Source: Acidobacteriota bacterium
GTDB taxonomy: Bacteria; Acidobacteriota; Vicinamibacteria; Vicinamibacterales; 2-12-FULL-66-21
Assembly: GCA_003222675.1 (NCBI GenBank)
Contig: QHWT01000047.1
Span: 62,069 to 126,068, forward strand
Length of the DNA stretch: 64,000 bases
Reading direction: 5' to 3'
The position numbers and the translations under genes are program-made. Below, in pieces: positions 16,525 to 25,800 of the stretch (positions are counted from its first letter, which is position 1; each line of letters opens with the position of its first letter). The notes beneath the pieces were generated by a model. The model did not search any database. It worked only from the letters and a program-made list of their open reading frames with translations, and was not told where the DNA came from.

Positions 16525-18666
16525 ATGGTTTTGATGTCCCTGAACCACTGTACGCGGGTGGCCCTTATGGGCTTCGCTGTTTTAGCGCTGGGGCCTGCCT
16601 CAGCCCTTGGCCAGGCCGGGAGGGCGGGCGGAACGTTCAGCCTCGGCGGATCGACGTCTCCTGTAGAGAAACCGGACATTGCTTACGATTCTGTCAACGA
16701 CCGCTACTTGCAGGTCGCGGGGAAGGGATTCATCGAGGCGCACCTGCTGAACGCCGTTGGATCGATCATCGGCACCTTCAGGGTGAACCAGAGTCTCAAT
16801 TATGTACAGGCTCCCCGTGTCGCATTCGGCGCCAACGTCACACGGAACGGCGGCTACCTCGTGACATGGCACGAGACGGTCGCGAATACGTTTGGGCAAC
16901 TCCGCGGCCGCATTTTCAACGGCGATGGGACCGCCGTTACCAACGACTTCGACATTGCGACGAGCGCCACTTCGTTGGCGACATCGACCGATTGGACGAT
17001 GCCCGGTGACATTGCATATTCGTCACGGAGCGGCGTCTTTTTGGTCACGTGGGCCGGCAACAAGTTTTCCACGGCGGACGTGTTCTTCCAGCGGATCAAT
17101 GTGGTGGGCACGCTGCTGGGGAGGAACACGCTGGTTTCAGCTGGCGACGCCCTCTTCGATCACGATCCATCGGTGGCTTACAACCCCGACCGTGACGAGT
17201 TCTACATCGCCTATGGCGTCTACACCGATGCGGGGAGATTCGGCTGGTCGGCGGGCCGGCGCGTACAGGCTGAAACAGGAGCGTGGGTCGGTGCTGCGCA
17301 GCAGTTCCCTCCGAGTGCTGTTACGTACGTCACAGCCACGACGTACAACGCCGCGGTTCATCAATGGCTGATCAGCTGGTCGACCGGATCCACGACCGTC
17401 TCCGGCATTTCGCTGGACGTGGACGGAAATCCTCTTTCTGCTACGACGGCGCTGTCCACGTTCTTTGGCGCCTACGATGCTTTAGATCTGGAGTACAACC
17501 CGCCCTCCGGCTCCTCATTGCTCGTCACGCACGGGAGCGCGCCGCGGAATTGGGAAGATGCGGCGGTCTGGATCAAGTCCGACGGCACGCCGTACGACAA
17601 TGGCTTCTTCGTGACGAACACGGCTGATGTGCGTGCGCTGCGGGGAAATCCAGTAAACGACGACGGGAACTTCAATCCGCGCGTCACCGCCAGCACTGCC
17701 GAGAAGAAATGGCTCGTGGTGACGTCGAGCGTGTTTGCCGCAACGAACGCGCAGTTCGTGTCCACAGACGCGGCCGCTGGATCGGGCGGGGGCACCACGA
17801 CTCCAACTCCAACTCCACCGCCGCCGGCACCACCACCGCCACCTCCTCCGCCTCCACCTACAGGCGGCGTGACGGCTGCAATCACTGCCGCGAAAGCGGA
17901 CTTCAGCGGCGACCGCAAGCCGGATCTGATCTGGGAGCGTGACGACGGCTATCTGTCGGCGTGGAAGATGTCCGGGACCACATTGGTGGAGGCGGTGTCG
18001 CTCAACCCGGGACGCGTCTCCGATCCGGACTGGCGCATTGTCGGAACGGGCGACCTGGATGGCGACGGGAGACCGGAAATCATCTGGCAGCACATGACCA
18101 ACGGTTCGCTCAGCGCGTGGTTCATGAGCGGCACCGCAGTGAAGGACGTCATGTCCTTGAATCCAGCCAGCGTGTCATCGAACGATTGGCGAATCGTCGC
18201 CATCTCCGACATGAACGGCGATGGGAAGGCTGACCTGATCTGGCAGCACACGGACGGCTGGCTCGCGATCTGGTTCATGAACGGCGTCAATGTGGTCAGC
18301 GATACGCTGATGAACCCGTCGCAGGTCGGCGGCGGGAAATGGCGAATCGTGGGCGCCGCCGACATGAATGGCGACGGCAAGAACGATCTGATCTGGCAGC
18401 ACGCCGACGGCTGGCTGTGCGCCTGGTACATGAACGGCGCGACGCTCGTCGATGCCGTGTATCTGAGTCCGAAGTTCATCGCGGGGTCCGACTGGAAAAT
18501 CAAAGGCGTCATCGACATCAACGGCGACGGGAAGCCCGATTTGATTTGGCAGCACACTGAAGGCTGGCTCAGTGCGTGGTTGATGAACGGGGTGTCGCTG
18601 ACGGATGCGGTCTACCTCGATCCTTCGAGGGTGAACCCGGTTTGGACGGTGGTCGGGCCTCGGTAA
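16525..18666 (+). CDS. Secreted protein with five C-terminal FG-GAP/VCBS-like repeats (FG-GAP protein 1)
   Basis: The ATG at 16525 or 16534 gives a signal peptide (LNHCTRVALMGFAVLALGPASALGQA); the ORF-track start at 16453 adds 24 non-signal residues. Residues ~25-420 form a beta-rich domain with recurring YDSVNDRYLQV, YSSRSGVFLVTW and YNPDRDEFYIAY, suggesting a beta-propeller. A Thr/Pro linker (PTPTPPPPAPPPPP) leads to five ~51-residue repeats of the form (M)NGDGKxDLIWQHxDGWLxAWxMNG...PxxVxxxxWxIVG, with Ca-binding-like DxNGDGxxD loops. The protein ends WTVVGPR. Two other proteins in the window share the five-repeat C-terminus. Confidence 0.85.
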   Translation: MVLMSLNHCTRVALMGFAVLALGPASALGQAGRAGGTFSLGGSTSPVEKPDIAYDSVNDRYLQVAGKGFIEAHLLNAVGSIIGTFRVNQSLNYVQAPRVAFGANVTRNGGYLVTWHETVANTFGQLRGRIFNGDGTAVTNDFDIATSATSLATSTDWTMPGDIAYSSRSGVFLVTWAGNKFSTADVFFQRINVVGTLLGRNTLVSAGDALFDHDPSVAYNPDRDEFYIAYGVYTDAGRFGWSAGRRVQAETGAWVGAAQQFPPSAVTYVTATTYNAAVHQWLISWSTGSTTVSGISLDVDGNPLSATTALSTFFGAYDALDLEYNPPSGSSLLVTHGSAPRNWEDAAVWIKSDGTPYDNGFFVTNTADVRALRGNPVNDDGNFNPRVTASTAEKKWLVVTSSVFAATNAQFVSTDAAAGSGGGTTTPTPTPPPPAPPPPPPPPPPTGGVTAAITAAKADFSGDRKPDLIWERDDGYLSAWKMSGTTLVEAVSLNPGRVSDPDWRIVGTGDLDGDGRPEIIWQHMTNGSLSAWFMSGTAVKDVMSLNPASVSSNDWRIVAISDMNGDGKADLIWQHTDGWLAIWFMNGVNVVSDTLMNPSQVGGGKWRIVGAADMNGDGKNDLIWQHADGWLCAWYMNGATLVDAVYLSPKFIAGSDWKIKGVIDINGDGKPDLIWQHTEGWLSAWLMNGVSLTDAVYLDPSRVNPVWTVVGPR

Positions 18667-18676
18667 GCGCCGCCAC

Positions 18677-20408
18677 TCAGCTTCGCGGAATTTGTTCGAG
18701 GCTGTAACGGAACAACGACACGGCGACTCGGTGAGCATGGCAATGTTGGGCCAACTCATCGAGTCGCTCTTCTTCAATCCCCCGCACGCACACGATCACC
18801 TGATCGATCAGCCCGCCTGCCACGTACTCCAGGAGCTCGTCGTATCCGCCGAGCACTGCGTGGCCGCGAACGCGTCCGCCGAGCGCCCGCGGAGCGTCTG
18901 AGGCGAAGCCCACCATTCGCACCTGCCCGCCGCGCTGCGCGAGCAGCTCGTGCGCCACCAGCTGTTCGTCCGGGTCCGCGCCGTAGATGATGATCCTCGC
19001 GCCCGACACACGCCGCCGGATGTACTCGGTGATCAGCCGGAAGGACGCGCGCGAACCCATCAGCAGCAGCATCAGCAGCGCCGCATAGATGCAGCCCGAT
19101 GATGACCACTGCGGTGCCGAGGGCGACCCCTTTGGCAAACACCACCGCATCCATCAATCCGAAGTAGCGCCACATCCCGCGATAGGCTCCCACCAGGAAC
19201 AACGATGCGAGCTGCACGGCGATCACGACGGGGAGCGTCCGGAGAAACGTTGGGAAGAACGTCGAAAAAATGGCTGCCTCGAACCGCAGACGGTATGCCG
19301 CGTAGTAGGCGACGCACACGAGGCAGAAGTCCAGGGCGACTTCCGCGAACCGCCGCTTGTGCATGAAATCGATGATGACGGGCGTCATCGCGGCGGGCCG
19401 CGGCTCCGTCTCGTCGTAGACGCGCACCCGCGCCAGGTAGACGGCGAAAATCACGAGCGCGAGCACGAACGTGGCCGCCATCATGCCGGCCCAGTCGACT
19501 CCGAGCCAGCGGACCGACGCGCCGATTAATCCCGCGATGGCCGCGAGCGTCCAGAGGACGACGACGGCGGAGAACTCGGACAAGCCCATCGCGACCAGCC
19601 GGTGCGATGAGTGATCGCGCCCTCCCTGCGCCGGACTGCGTCCCGAGAGCAGTCGCAGCACCGTGACGAGCGTCGTATCGAAAATGGGAATCAGCAGCAC
19701 GAGCACCGGCGCGGCGATGATCGAGAGAAGCCCCGACGAGGCCGCGCCGGATCCGGACGTGTCGACCGCGACCGTGGCCAGGGTGAGCCCGATGAATAGG
19801 CTGCCCGTGTCCCCCATGAAAATGCTGGCGGGCGGCCTGTTGAACACGAGGAAGGCTGTCATCGCTCCAACCATCGCGACGAGCAGTTCGCGCTCGGCGA
19901 GCGTCGCGTCGGTCCCGGTGTTCAGCGCCAGCAGCAGCGCCATGGCCGATATGACGCCAACACCGGCGCAGAGTCCGTCCATGTTGTCGAGCAGGTTGAG
20001 CGCGTTCGTGATGCCCACGATCCAGACCAGGGTGAGGATCGCATCGAGGGTCAACGACCGCGTCCAGTGCAGCCGGTAGCCCGCATAGACGAACACGGCG
20101 GCGACGACGATCTCCGCAACCAGCTTCGTCGACGACTTCAACCCAACCACATCGTCAACCAGGCCGAGCACGGCGATGGCCGCGCCGCCAGCGAGAACGA
20201 GGCGCAGCGCTCCCGCGGGTGACGCGACGAGGCCGTCCAGGATCACCACGGCTGCGATCGCCACGCCGCCGAGAAGAGGCGTCGGCTTCTTGTGCCAGCG
20301 ATCCTCCTTTGGCCTCGCCACGCACCCGGTCTTCGCCGCGACGCGCTTCAGGAGGGGAATGAGCGCGAGCGCCCCGAGAAACGGCAGCACGAAATGCAGC
20401 AGCATCAT
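18677..20408 (-). pseudogene. WecA/MraY-type phosphoglycosyl transferase fused to a FlaA1-like nucleotide-binding domain, frameshifted
   Basis: From ATG 20408 the first frame encodes a polyprenyl-phosphate sugar-1-phosphate transferase: ~10 helices, GLVDDVVGLKSSTKL, NLLDNMDGLCAGVG, FMGDTGSLFIG and HSSHRLVAMGLS. An extra four-helix FlaA1/CapD-type N-terminus follows (RRFAEVALDFCLVCVAYYAAYRLRFE). At about 19085 the reading switches frame; LITEYIRRRVSGARIIIYGADPDEQLVAHELL, split across the other ORF to 18677, completes a Rossmann domain. Some residues expected between the last helices are absent, suggesting a ~40-nt deletion. This would be the initiating transferase of the locus. Either a pseudogene or an assembly/sequencing error. 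The ATG overlaps the upstream GT2 stop. Confidence 0.75.
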
Positions 20409-21310
20409 GGCCGCGGGCCGTCCGACGCCGTCCGGTCGTTGAGCAGCAGGAGCGCGCGCATGCGCAGCGTCAGCCCCGCATAGACGAGAGGCCGCGCGAG
20501 GCGCAGTGCCGCGCCCGCATGCTTCGTGAAGTATCGATAGGCGCTGCGATGAAACGCGACAATCGAGGCGGGACTCGACCGGCTGCTGCGTCCGCACAGA
20601 TGCGTGACCGATGCGAGCGGGCAATACACCGTGCGCCAGCCTGCCCGTTTGAGCCGGAAGCACAGGTCAGCGTCTTCCCAGTACAGAAAAAAGCCTTCGT
20701 CCATCCCGCTGACGGCGACGAACGCGTCGCGCCGGACCATCATCGATGCGCCCGACACCCAGTCGACGTCAACGGGCGCGGTGACGCCCGGCCGGGTCAG
20801 CACGTTCATGCGGCTGAGAGGGTTCCCGGGGAAAAAGCGCGTGAGCCAGCTCGCCCTCCCCGCAATGGATGTCGTGAAGCCGGGGAACCGCCGCGCCGAT
20901 CCCTGGATGCTGCCGTCCCGATCGCGGACGAGCGATCCCGCGACGGCGACATCGAGGTGCGCGTCCATCCAGTCGATGAGAGTCCGGCACGCATCCGGCT
21001 CCGCCACCGCGTCGGGATTGAGGAGCCACAGATACGCTCCGCGTGCGAGCGCCGCGCCACGATTGATCCCGGCGGCGAAGCCAGGATTCGTCGCAATCGG
21101 CACGAGATGTACTGCGGGAAATCGCCGGGATACGGCCGTAGCGGCGTCCGCGTCGCTATCGTGATCCACCAGGATGATCTCGATCGACGATAGCGTCTGC
21201 CGCGCGAGCGACTCGAGACACGCCGTCAGCTCCGGATAGGCGTGATAGTTCACGATGATGACGGACGCCGTGACGTGCGGTGCGTTCAGCTCACCCGCGC
21301 CGATAGACAT
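20405..21310 (-). CDS. Family 2 glycosyltransferase, rhamnosyltransferase-like
   Basis: From MSIGAGEL (ATG 21310) the product is 301 residues; the track start at 21382 adds residues overlapping the upstream gene more deeply. GT-A features: ASVIIVNYHAYPELTACL, EIILVDHDSDADAATAV, LWLLNPDAVAEPDA, VDWVSGASMMVRRDAF and DEGFFLYWEDADLCFRLKRAGW, the last typical of rhamnosyltransferase-type GT2 enzymes. It likely adds a sugar to the lipid-linked repeat in the cytoplasm. It overlaps both neighbours, the downstream one by 4 nt. Confidence 0.85.
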   Translation of the reverse strand: MSIGAGELNAPHVTASVIIVNYHAYPELTACLESLARQTLSSIEIILVDHDSDADAATAVSRRFPAVHLVPIATNPGFAAGINRGAALARGAYLWLLNPDAVAEPDACRTLIDWMDAHLDVAVAGSLVRDRDGSIQGSARRFPGFTTSIAGRASWLTRFFPGNPLSRMNVLTRPGVTAPVDVDWVSGASMMVRRDAFVAVSGMDEGFFLYWEDADLCFRLKRAGWRTVYCPLASVTHLCGRSSRSSPASIVAFHRSAYRYFTKHAGAALRLARPLVYAGLTLRMRALLLLNDRTASDGPRP

Positions 21311-22427
21311 CGTGGGCCTTCTGATAGCTCTCGCGCGTGAGAGCCGCGGTGGTATCCCAGGAAAAATCCCGCGCGCGATCACGGGCGCGTGTCTTCAGTT
21401 CGAGCTGCCGGCCCGTGTCTTCCAGCAGCCGCTCGATGGCGTCGGCGATCTGCGGCATATCCAGCGGGTCGATCAGCTCCGCGGCAGCTCCGGCCACTTC
21501 ACGCATCGACGACACACCCGACGTGATCGTGGGCACGCCGCACGACAGCGCCTCCAGTACGGGGATTCCGAATCCTTCGTACAGCGATGGGTAGACGAAC
21601 ACGCGCGCGCCCGCATATAACGCGGGGAGATCCGCTTCAGGCACGTACCCGGGCAAACGAACGCGGCCGGCCAGCGGCCGCAGTGCCGCATCGAGCTCCG
21701 CGCGGTGCCATCCGGGAGCGCCCGCGAGCACGAGCGCAGGCGTCGATGGACGACGCGCCGTGAGTATCCCATACGCCTGCAGCAGCCGCGGAAGGTTCTT
21801 CCGTGGCTCCAGTCGGCCGACGTACAGAACGTAATCCGCCGGCAGATCGTACCGCCGGCGCACGTCGGCAATGGCGGCCGGATCAATGTCTTCGCGGTAC
21901 GCGGGAGAAACGGCAAGCGGCGTGACGTCGATGCGGTCGCCCGGGATCCCGAGCCATCGTTCAATGTCCTGCTTCGTGCTCTCCGAGATCGCGATCAGGC
22001 GGTCGGCGCGTCTCGCGCTCGCCGGAATCATTGCGCGGAAAAACAATCGTTTGATGAACGTGTGATGCTCCGGCAGCGCAAAGAACGTCATGTCCATCAC
22101 GCCGACAACCGAAGCACACGGCAACGGCGCGAGCGGCCGCGTGTAGTGGGGAGAGTGCAGCACATCGAGGCGGAGCCGCGCCGCGAGCCGCGGAAGCGCC
22201 GACTGCTCCCAGGCGAGGCGGATGGGACGGCTCGGCAGCCGGATGCCGATGGTGGTGAATCTGGGTGCGAGGCGTCGAAGCTCCTGCGCGTGTTCGCGGC
22301 GTGCGAGCAGCCAGTACTCATTCTCGAAGTCGATGCGCTGCAAGGCGCCAACGAGCTCGACCAGATAAAACGCGACTCCCCCTTTGAGGCGCGGCAGCGC
22401 CGTGAGATCTATTCCGACTCGGACCAT
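21291..22427 (-). CDS. Family 4 glycosyltransferase
   Basis: 378 residues, GT-B fold. N-terminal GIDLTALPRLKGGVAFYLVELV fits the acceptor-side Rossmann. The C-terminal half has DYVLYVGRLEPRKNLPRLLQAY, VRLPGYVPEADLPALYAGA and the EX7E element SLYEGFGIPVLEALSCGVP, the hallmark of GT4 retaining enzymes. Its sugar is unknown. Overlaps the ligase gene upstream by 19 nt and the GT2 gene downstream by 20 nt, as most genes in this operon do. Confidence 0.9.
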   Translation of the reverse strand: MVRVGIDLTALPRLKGGVAFYLVELVGALQRIDFENEYWLLARREHAQELRRLAPRFTTIGIRLPSRPIRLAWEQSALPRLAARLRLDVLHSPHYTRPLAPLPCASVVGVMDMTFFALPEHHTFIKRLFFRAMIPASARRADRLIAISESTKQDIERWLGIPGDRIDVTPLAVSPAYREDIDPAAIADVRRRYDLPADYVLYVGRLEPRKNLPRLLQAYGILTARRPSTPALVLAGAPGWHRAELDAALRPLAGRVRLPGYVPEADLPALYAGARVFVYPSLYEGFGIPVLEALSCGVPTITSGVSSMREVAGAAAELIDPLDMPQIADAIERLLEDTGRQLELKTRARDRARDFSWDTTAALTRESYQKAHDVYRRG

Positions 22428-23755
22428 TCGAGTCTGCCGACTTCTACCACGGTTTCAAGCGCGGACCCAAACGCGAGCACGAACCAGAGAAATGACATGT
22501 TGTACGCGGGACTGCCGACCCAGTACACCGCAATCATCACGAATCCCATCAACGCTGCCGCCGCGAGCGTGCGCTGCTCCGCCGAACGGGAGCGCTGAAA
22601 GGCCGCACAGATCCGGCGGCCCACTTCGAGCAGATACCCGGAGAACGCAAGCGTCCCGATGACTCCGGTCGTGACGATCACAATCAGCAGAAAGCTGTAG
22701 AGGCGCGAGAAACCGACGTCCGGTTCTCCCTCGACGACAAACAGATACCGATCGACGAGTGCCGGCACGGATCCCGGGCCCACACCCACGATCGGATGAT
22801 CTCCCACCATTCGCAGACCGGTCACCTGGGCCGAGAGGCGTTCAATAGCCGAATGGTCGCGCAAGAGCGCGAGTCGGCGCTCGTCGAGCAGCACGGGCCA
22901 GATCGTCAGCGCGATCGTGACGGCGACCGTGACCGGGACGATCCAGCCGACGTTGCGGCCGCGGCGCAGCAGCAGCCACGCGAACATTCCGGCGGCCAGC
23001 GGCGGAATGGCGGCGCGCGAGAACGTCAGCACGAGACCGACGGCAATCAGAAGGGACTCGAGAATCCATCGCGCGCGGGCCCGTTGCAGAATTCGCGCAA
23101 AAGAGAACGCCAGCGCGAGCGCCAGGTACCCTGCCCAGAAGGTCGGCTCGGGCGCAGAGCCGTAGGCACGTGGCAGCGCAATCCAGCTGCCGCCGCCGTG
23201 CCAGTTCAACGTATGCGCCTTGAAGTACAGATTGGAGGTCCGGAGCCATTCCGCATACGGCCATCCATAGACGACGGATGCGACCTGATAGACGGAGAGC
23301 AGTGCCCCGACGCACCCTGTCGCGATGAATGCGTCCCGCAGCCGGATCAGACGCGCGGTCGTCTGCATCTGCAGCGCGGCCATGAGCACCACGTAATGCG
23401 CTCCCATGTACACGACATTGGCAAGCTGCATCACGTTCGCGGCGAAGAGCGCGCTATCCTGCGAGCGCAAAAACGCCCAGCCCGCGGATACGCCGGCGAT
23501 GAAGAGCCAACCGGCGAGAAACGGAAGCGCGCCATCGGTGCGGATGTAGCGTGCGAGGACGCCGGGAGCGGAGGCCACCAACACCGCCAGCACCGCCACG
23601 GTGATGTAGGGGAGAACGACAGACTTGCCCGCGAGCTGAAAGACTTCGAGATCCATCAGCGGCAGAGAGACGACAACGACGATCAACGCGCGATACAGGC
23701 GGGTTGCGGTCGCCTCATCGACGGCCAGGCGATCAGGCTCCAGTTCCGCTGCCAT
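22409..23755 (-). CDS. O-antigen ligase/polymerase-like membrane protein 1
   Basis: 448 residues with about 11-12 membrane helices and a periplasmic loop in the C-terminal third containing SAQVTGLRMVGDHPIVGVGPGSVPALV, which resembles the conserved RxxL...HPxxGxG...F loop of the WaaL/Wzy superfamily. It likely polymerises or ligates undecaprenyl-linked glycan at the periplasmic face. A second member of the superfamily is encoded at 44818. The two genes share little obvious sequence apart from this loop. Confidence 0.8.
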   Translation of the reverse strand: MAAELEPDRLAVDEATATRLYRALIVVVVSLPLMDLEVFQLAGKSVVLPYITVAVLAVLVASAPGVLARYIRTDGALPFLAGWLFIAGVSAGWAFLRSQDSALFAANVMQLANVVYMGAHYVVLMAALQMQTTARLIRLRDAFIATGCVGALLSVYQVASVVYGWPYAEWLRTSNLYFKAHTLNWHGGGSWIALPRAYGSAPEPTFWAGYLALALAFSFARILQRARARWILESLLIAVGLVLTFSRAAIPPLAAGMFAWLLLRRGRNVGWIVPVTVAVTIALTIWPVLLDERRLALLRDHSAIERLSAQVTGLRMVGDHPIVGVGPGSVPALVDRYLFVVEGEPDVGFSRLYSFLLIVIVTTGVIGTLAFSGYLLEVGRRICAAFQRSRSAEQRTLAAAALMGFVMIAVYWVGSPAYNMSFLWFVLAFGSALETVVEVGRLEWSESE

Positions 23756-24665
23756 GTGCCACGGTGCCGTTCATTGGACCCATTCGGCCGCGCGCAAAAT
23801 CAACGAGGCCGCGCAGCATCCAGGCAGGCCGCTGGAAGTCGCCGGTGGCGATCCACTTCAGCAGGTTCGCGGCACGCGTGACGGAGAAATACAGCAGGAA
23901 CACGGCGTATCGCGGCCACGACGGCGCGTGTTTGCCCATGAAGTACGGGCGATTGCGGCTCGAATAGTAGACAGATATCGGAGACAGGGAGACGGGACCG
24001 GTCGCGCCCCGTTCGTAATGCCGCAGCCGCGCCGCCGGATTGAGAACACACCGGAATCCCGCGCGACGCGCGCGCACGATGAAGTCGGTGTCGTCGTAAT
24101 ACATGAAGTACGCAGCATCCATGACGCCGATTGCGCCGAAGACCTCCCGCGGCACCAGCAGACAGCACGTATCGGCATTGTCGATCTCCCGCGCGCCGCG
24201 CCGTGCTTCCATGACACCGCCAAAAAATGGCTCGCGCAGGCGGCCCAGCGTCCAGTCGAGCGCACCGGCATGGGAGTTGGACCGACCGGAGTCGTCCCAG
24301 ACCAGGGTGTAGCCGCTCACCAGCACGCCCGGCACTGCAACCGCGAGGAGCTCCTCGAGCATGCGCGCGTCGGGAAGCGTGTCGTAATTCATCAGCAGCA
24401 CGAATCGGTGCCCCCGGTCCAGACAATAAGCGATGCCCGCGTTGTTGCCGCCGGCGACGCCAAGGTTCGTGGCCTGTCGCAGAAGCGTCATGGAGGGAAA
24501 TTCACGGCAGGCTTCCTCCGCCGAGCCATCCGTCGACGCGTTGTCCACGAGAATGACTTCGAAGTCGGTTACGGTCCCCGCATGAAGGGCGCGCAGGCAG
24601 TCGTTCAGGAATCGACTGCCGTTGTAGTTGACCAGCACGATGCCAACCGATGCGTCAGTGGTCAT
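23733..24665 (-). CDS. Family 2 glycosyltransferase
   Basis: 310 residues, GT-A: SVGIVLVNYNGSRFLNDCL, EVILVDNASTDGSAEEACR, LGVAGGNNAGI, LLMNYDTLPDARML, DTCCLLVPREVFGAIG and MYYDDTDFIVRARRAGFRCV. The acidic MYYDDTDF motif corresponds to the base region of rhamnosyl- and related transferases. Overlaps the upstream epimerase and the downstream ligase gene, indicating coupled translation. Confidence 0.86.
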   Translation of the reverse strand: MTTDASVGIVLVNYNGSRFLNDCLRALHAGTVTDFEVILVDNASTDGSAEEACREFPSMTLLRQATNLGVAGGNNAGIAYCLDRGHRFVLLMNYDTLPDARMLEELLAVAVPGVLVSGYTLVWDDSGRSNSHAGALDWTLGRLREPFFGGVMEARRGAREIDNADTCCLLVPREVFGAIGVMDAAYFMYYDDTDFIVRARRAGFRCVLNPAARLRHYERGATGPVSLSPISVYYSSRNRPYFMGKHAPSWPRYAVFLLYFSVTRAANLLKWIATGDFQRPAWMLRGLVDFARGRMGPMNGTVAHGSGTGA

Positions 24666-25794
24666 GCGCAGACCTCAGCAGGTTCATCGCGGCAAGCTCG
24701 CGATTGGCACTCTGCTCGGACGCGCCGGACACGGGCTCGGCACCGGCCCATTCCAGAAATTCTCGAACGCCGGATGCCAAGGGGACCTCGGGCCGATAGC
24801 CGAGGGCCAACGCCGCGTGGTGAAGATCTGCGACCGAATGGCGCACATCGCCGACACGATAGTCCCCTACGATCACGGGCGGCTCTGAACGCCCGGCAAC
24901 CGTGACGATCAGATCGGCAAGTTCCTTGATGATGGTCCTCGTGCCCGCGCCGACGTTGACCACGTCGAACCCGCTCAGCGGCGCATCGAACGCACGCACG
25001 ACCGCCGACGTCACATCGTCCACGTGCACGAAGTCGCGGCTTTCCTGCCCGTCCTCGAACACGCGCGGCGCGTCGCCGCGGCGCACCGCGTTGAAGAAGT
25101 GCGTCAGGATCCCGGTATACGGATTCGACAAGGACTGTCCGGCGCCGTAAACGTTCTGAAATCGCAAGGCGAACACGGGCACGCCGGTCGCCACACTGAA
25201 GTTGAACGCGAGGAGTTCCTGCGACAGTTTCGTCGTGCCGTATACCGATACGGGCGCCGTCCGGCTGCTCTCGTCGGTCGGAACGGACTGGATCGGTCCG
25301 CCGCAGGACGGACACGGCGGATCCCACTCTCCGCGGCTCAGACGTTCGGGCTCACGCGATGGCGGAAAGACGGGCCCGCAGTTCGCGCACGTATATCGCC
25401 CCTCACCATAGACCGCGCGGGAAGATGCGACGATGACGCGGCGGCAGCGTGATTCGCGCTGCAAGGCCTCGAAGACGCGCGCCGTGCCGGACACGTTCAC
25501 GTCGGTATAGCGGTGCATCGCATACATCGATTGACCGGTACCGGTCTCGGCCGCGAGGTGGACGACGAGATCCGCTGAATGCGCAGCCTGCTTGACTGCA
25601 TCGGCGTCGCGAACATCGGCGAGGCGGAGGTCGCATTCTGCGGAGATCCAGCCGGGCAGCACCGGGTTTGCGCCATGCACCTGCGCGACGAGCGCATCCA
25701 GAATCCGGACGTGCCAGCCCGCGGCGAGCGCCCGGCGAGCGAGCCGGCGGCCGATGAACCCGGCGCCGCCGGTAATCAGGATCGTGTCAGGCAT
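24655..25794 (-). CDS. Zinc-ribbon NAD-dependent sugar epimerase, dTDP-L-rhamnose 4-epimerase-like
   Basis: Extended SDR of 379 residues: NAD site ILITGGAGFIGRRLARRAL, catalytic SSRAVYGEGRYTC and the YGTTK active-site pair. Between them is an insert with CANC ... CPSC (about 35 residues), a probable zinc ribbon. This insert after YGEG and before the YxxxK is what I recall from TDP-L-rhamnose 4-epimerases that make 6-deoxy-L-talose; the identification rests on that memory. Alternatives are UDP-galactose or GDP-sugar epimerases. Its place in a cluster with many GT2 genes fits nucleotide-sugar supply. Confidence 0.75.
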   Translation of the reverse strand: MPDTILITGGAGFIGRRLARRALAAGWHVRILDALVAQVHGANPVLPGWISAECDLRLADVRDADAVKQAAHSADLVVHLAAETGTGQSMYAMHRYTDVNVSGTARVFEALQRESRCRRVIVASSRAVYGEGRYTCANCGPVFPPSREPERLSRGEWDPPCPSCGGPIQSVPTDESSRTAPVSVYGTTKLSQELLAFNFSVATGVPVFALRFQNVYGAGQSLSNPYTGILTHFFNAVRRGDAPRVFEDGQESRDFVHVDDVTSAVVRAFDAPLSGFDVVNVGAGTRTIIKELADLIVTVAGRSEPPVIVGDYRVGDVRHSVADLHHAALALGYRPEVPLASGVREFLEWAGAEPVSGASEQSANRELAAMNLLRSAHDH

Positions 25795-25800
25795 CTCACA

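Noticed and set aside
19050-19120. Programmed frameshift signal in the WecA-like gene
   Set aside because: No clear slippery heptamer plus downstream structure was seen, and expected residues are also missing; kept only as a possibility under the finding.
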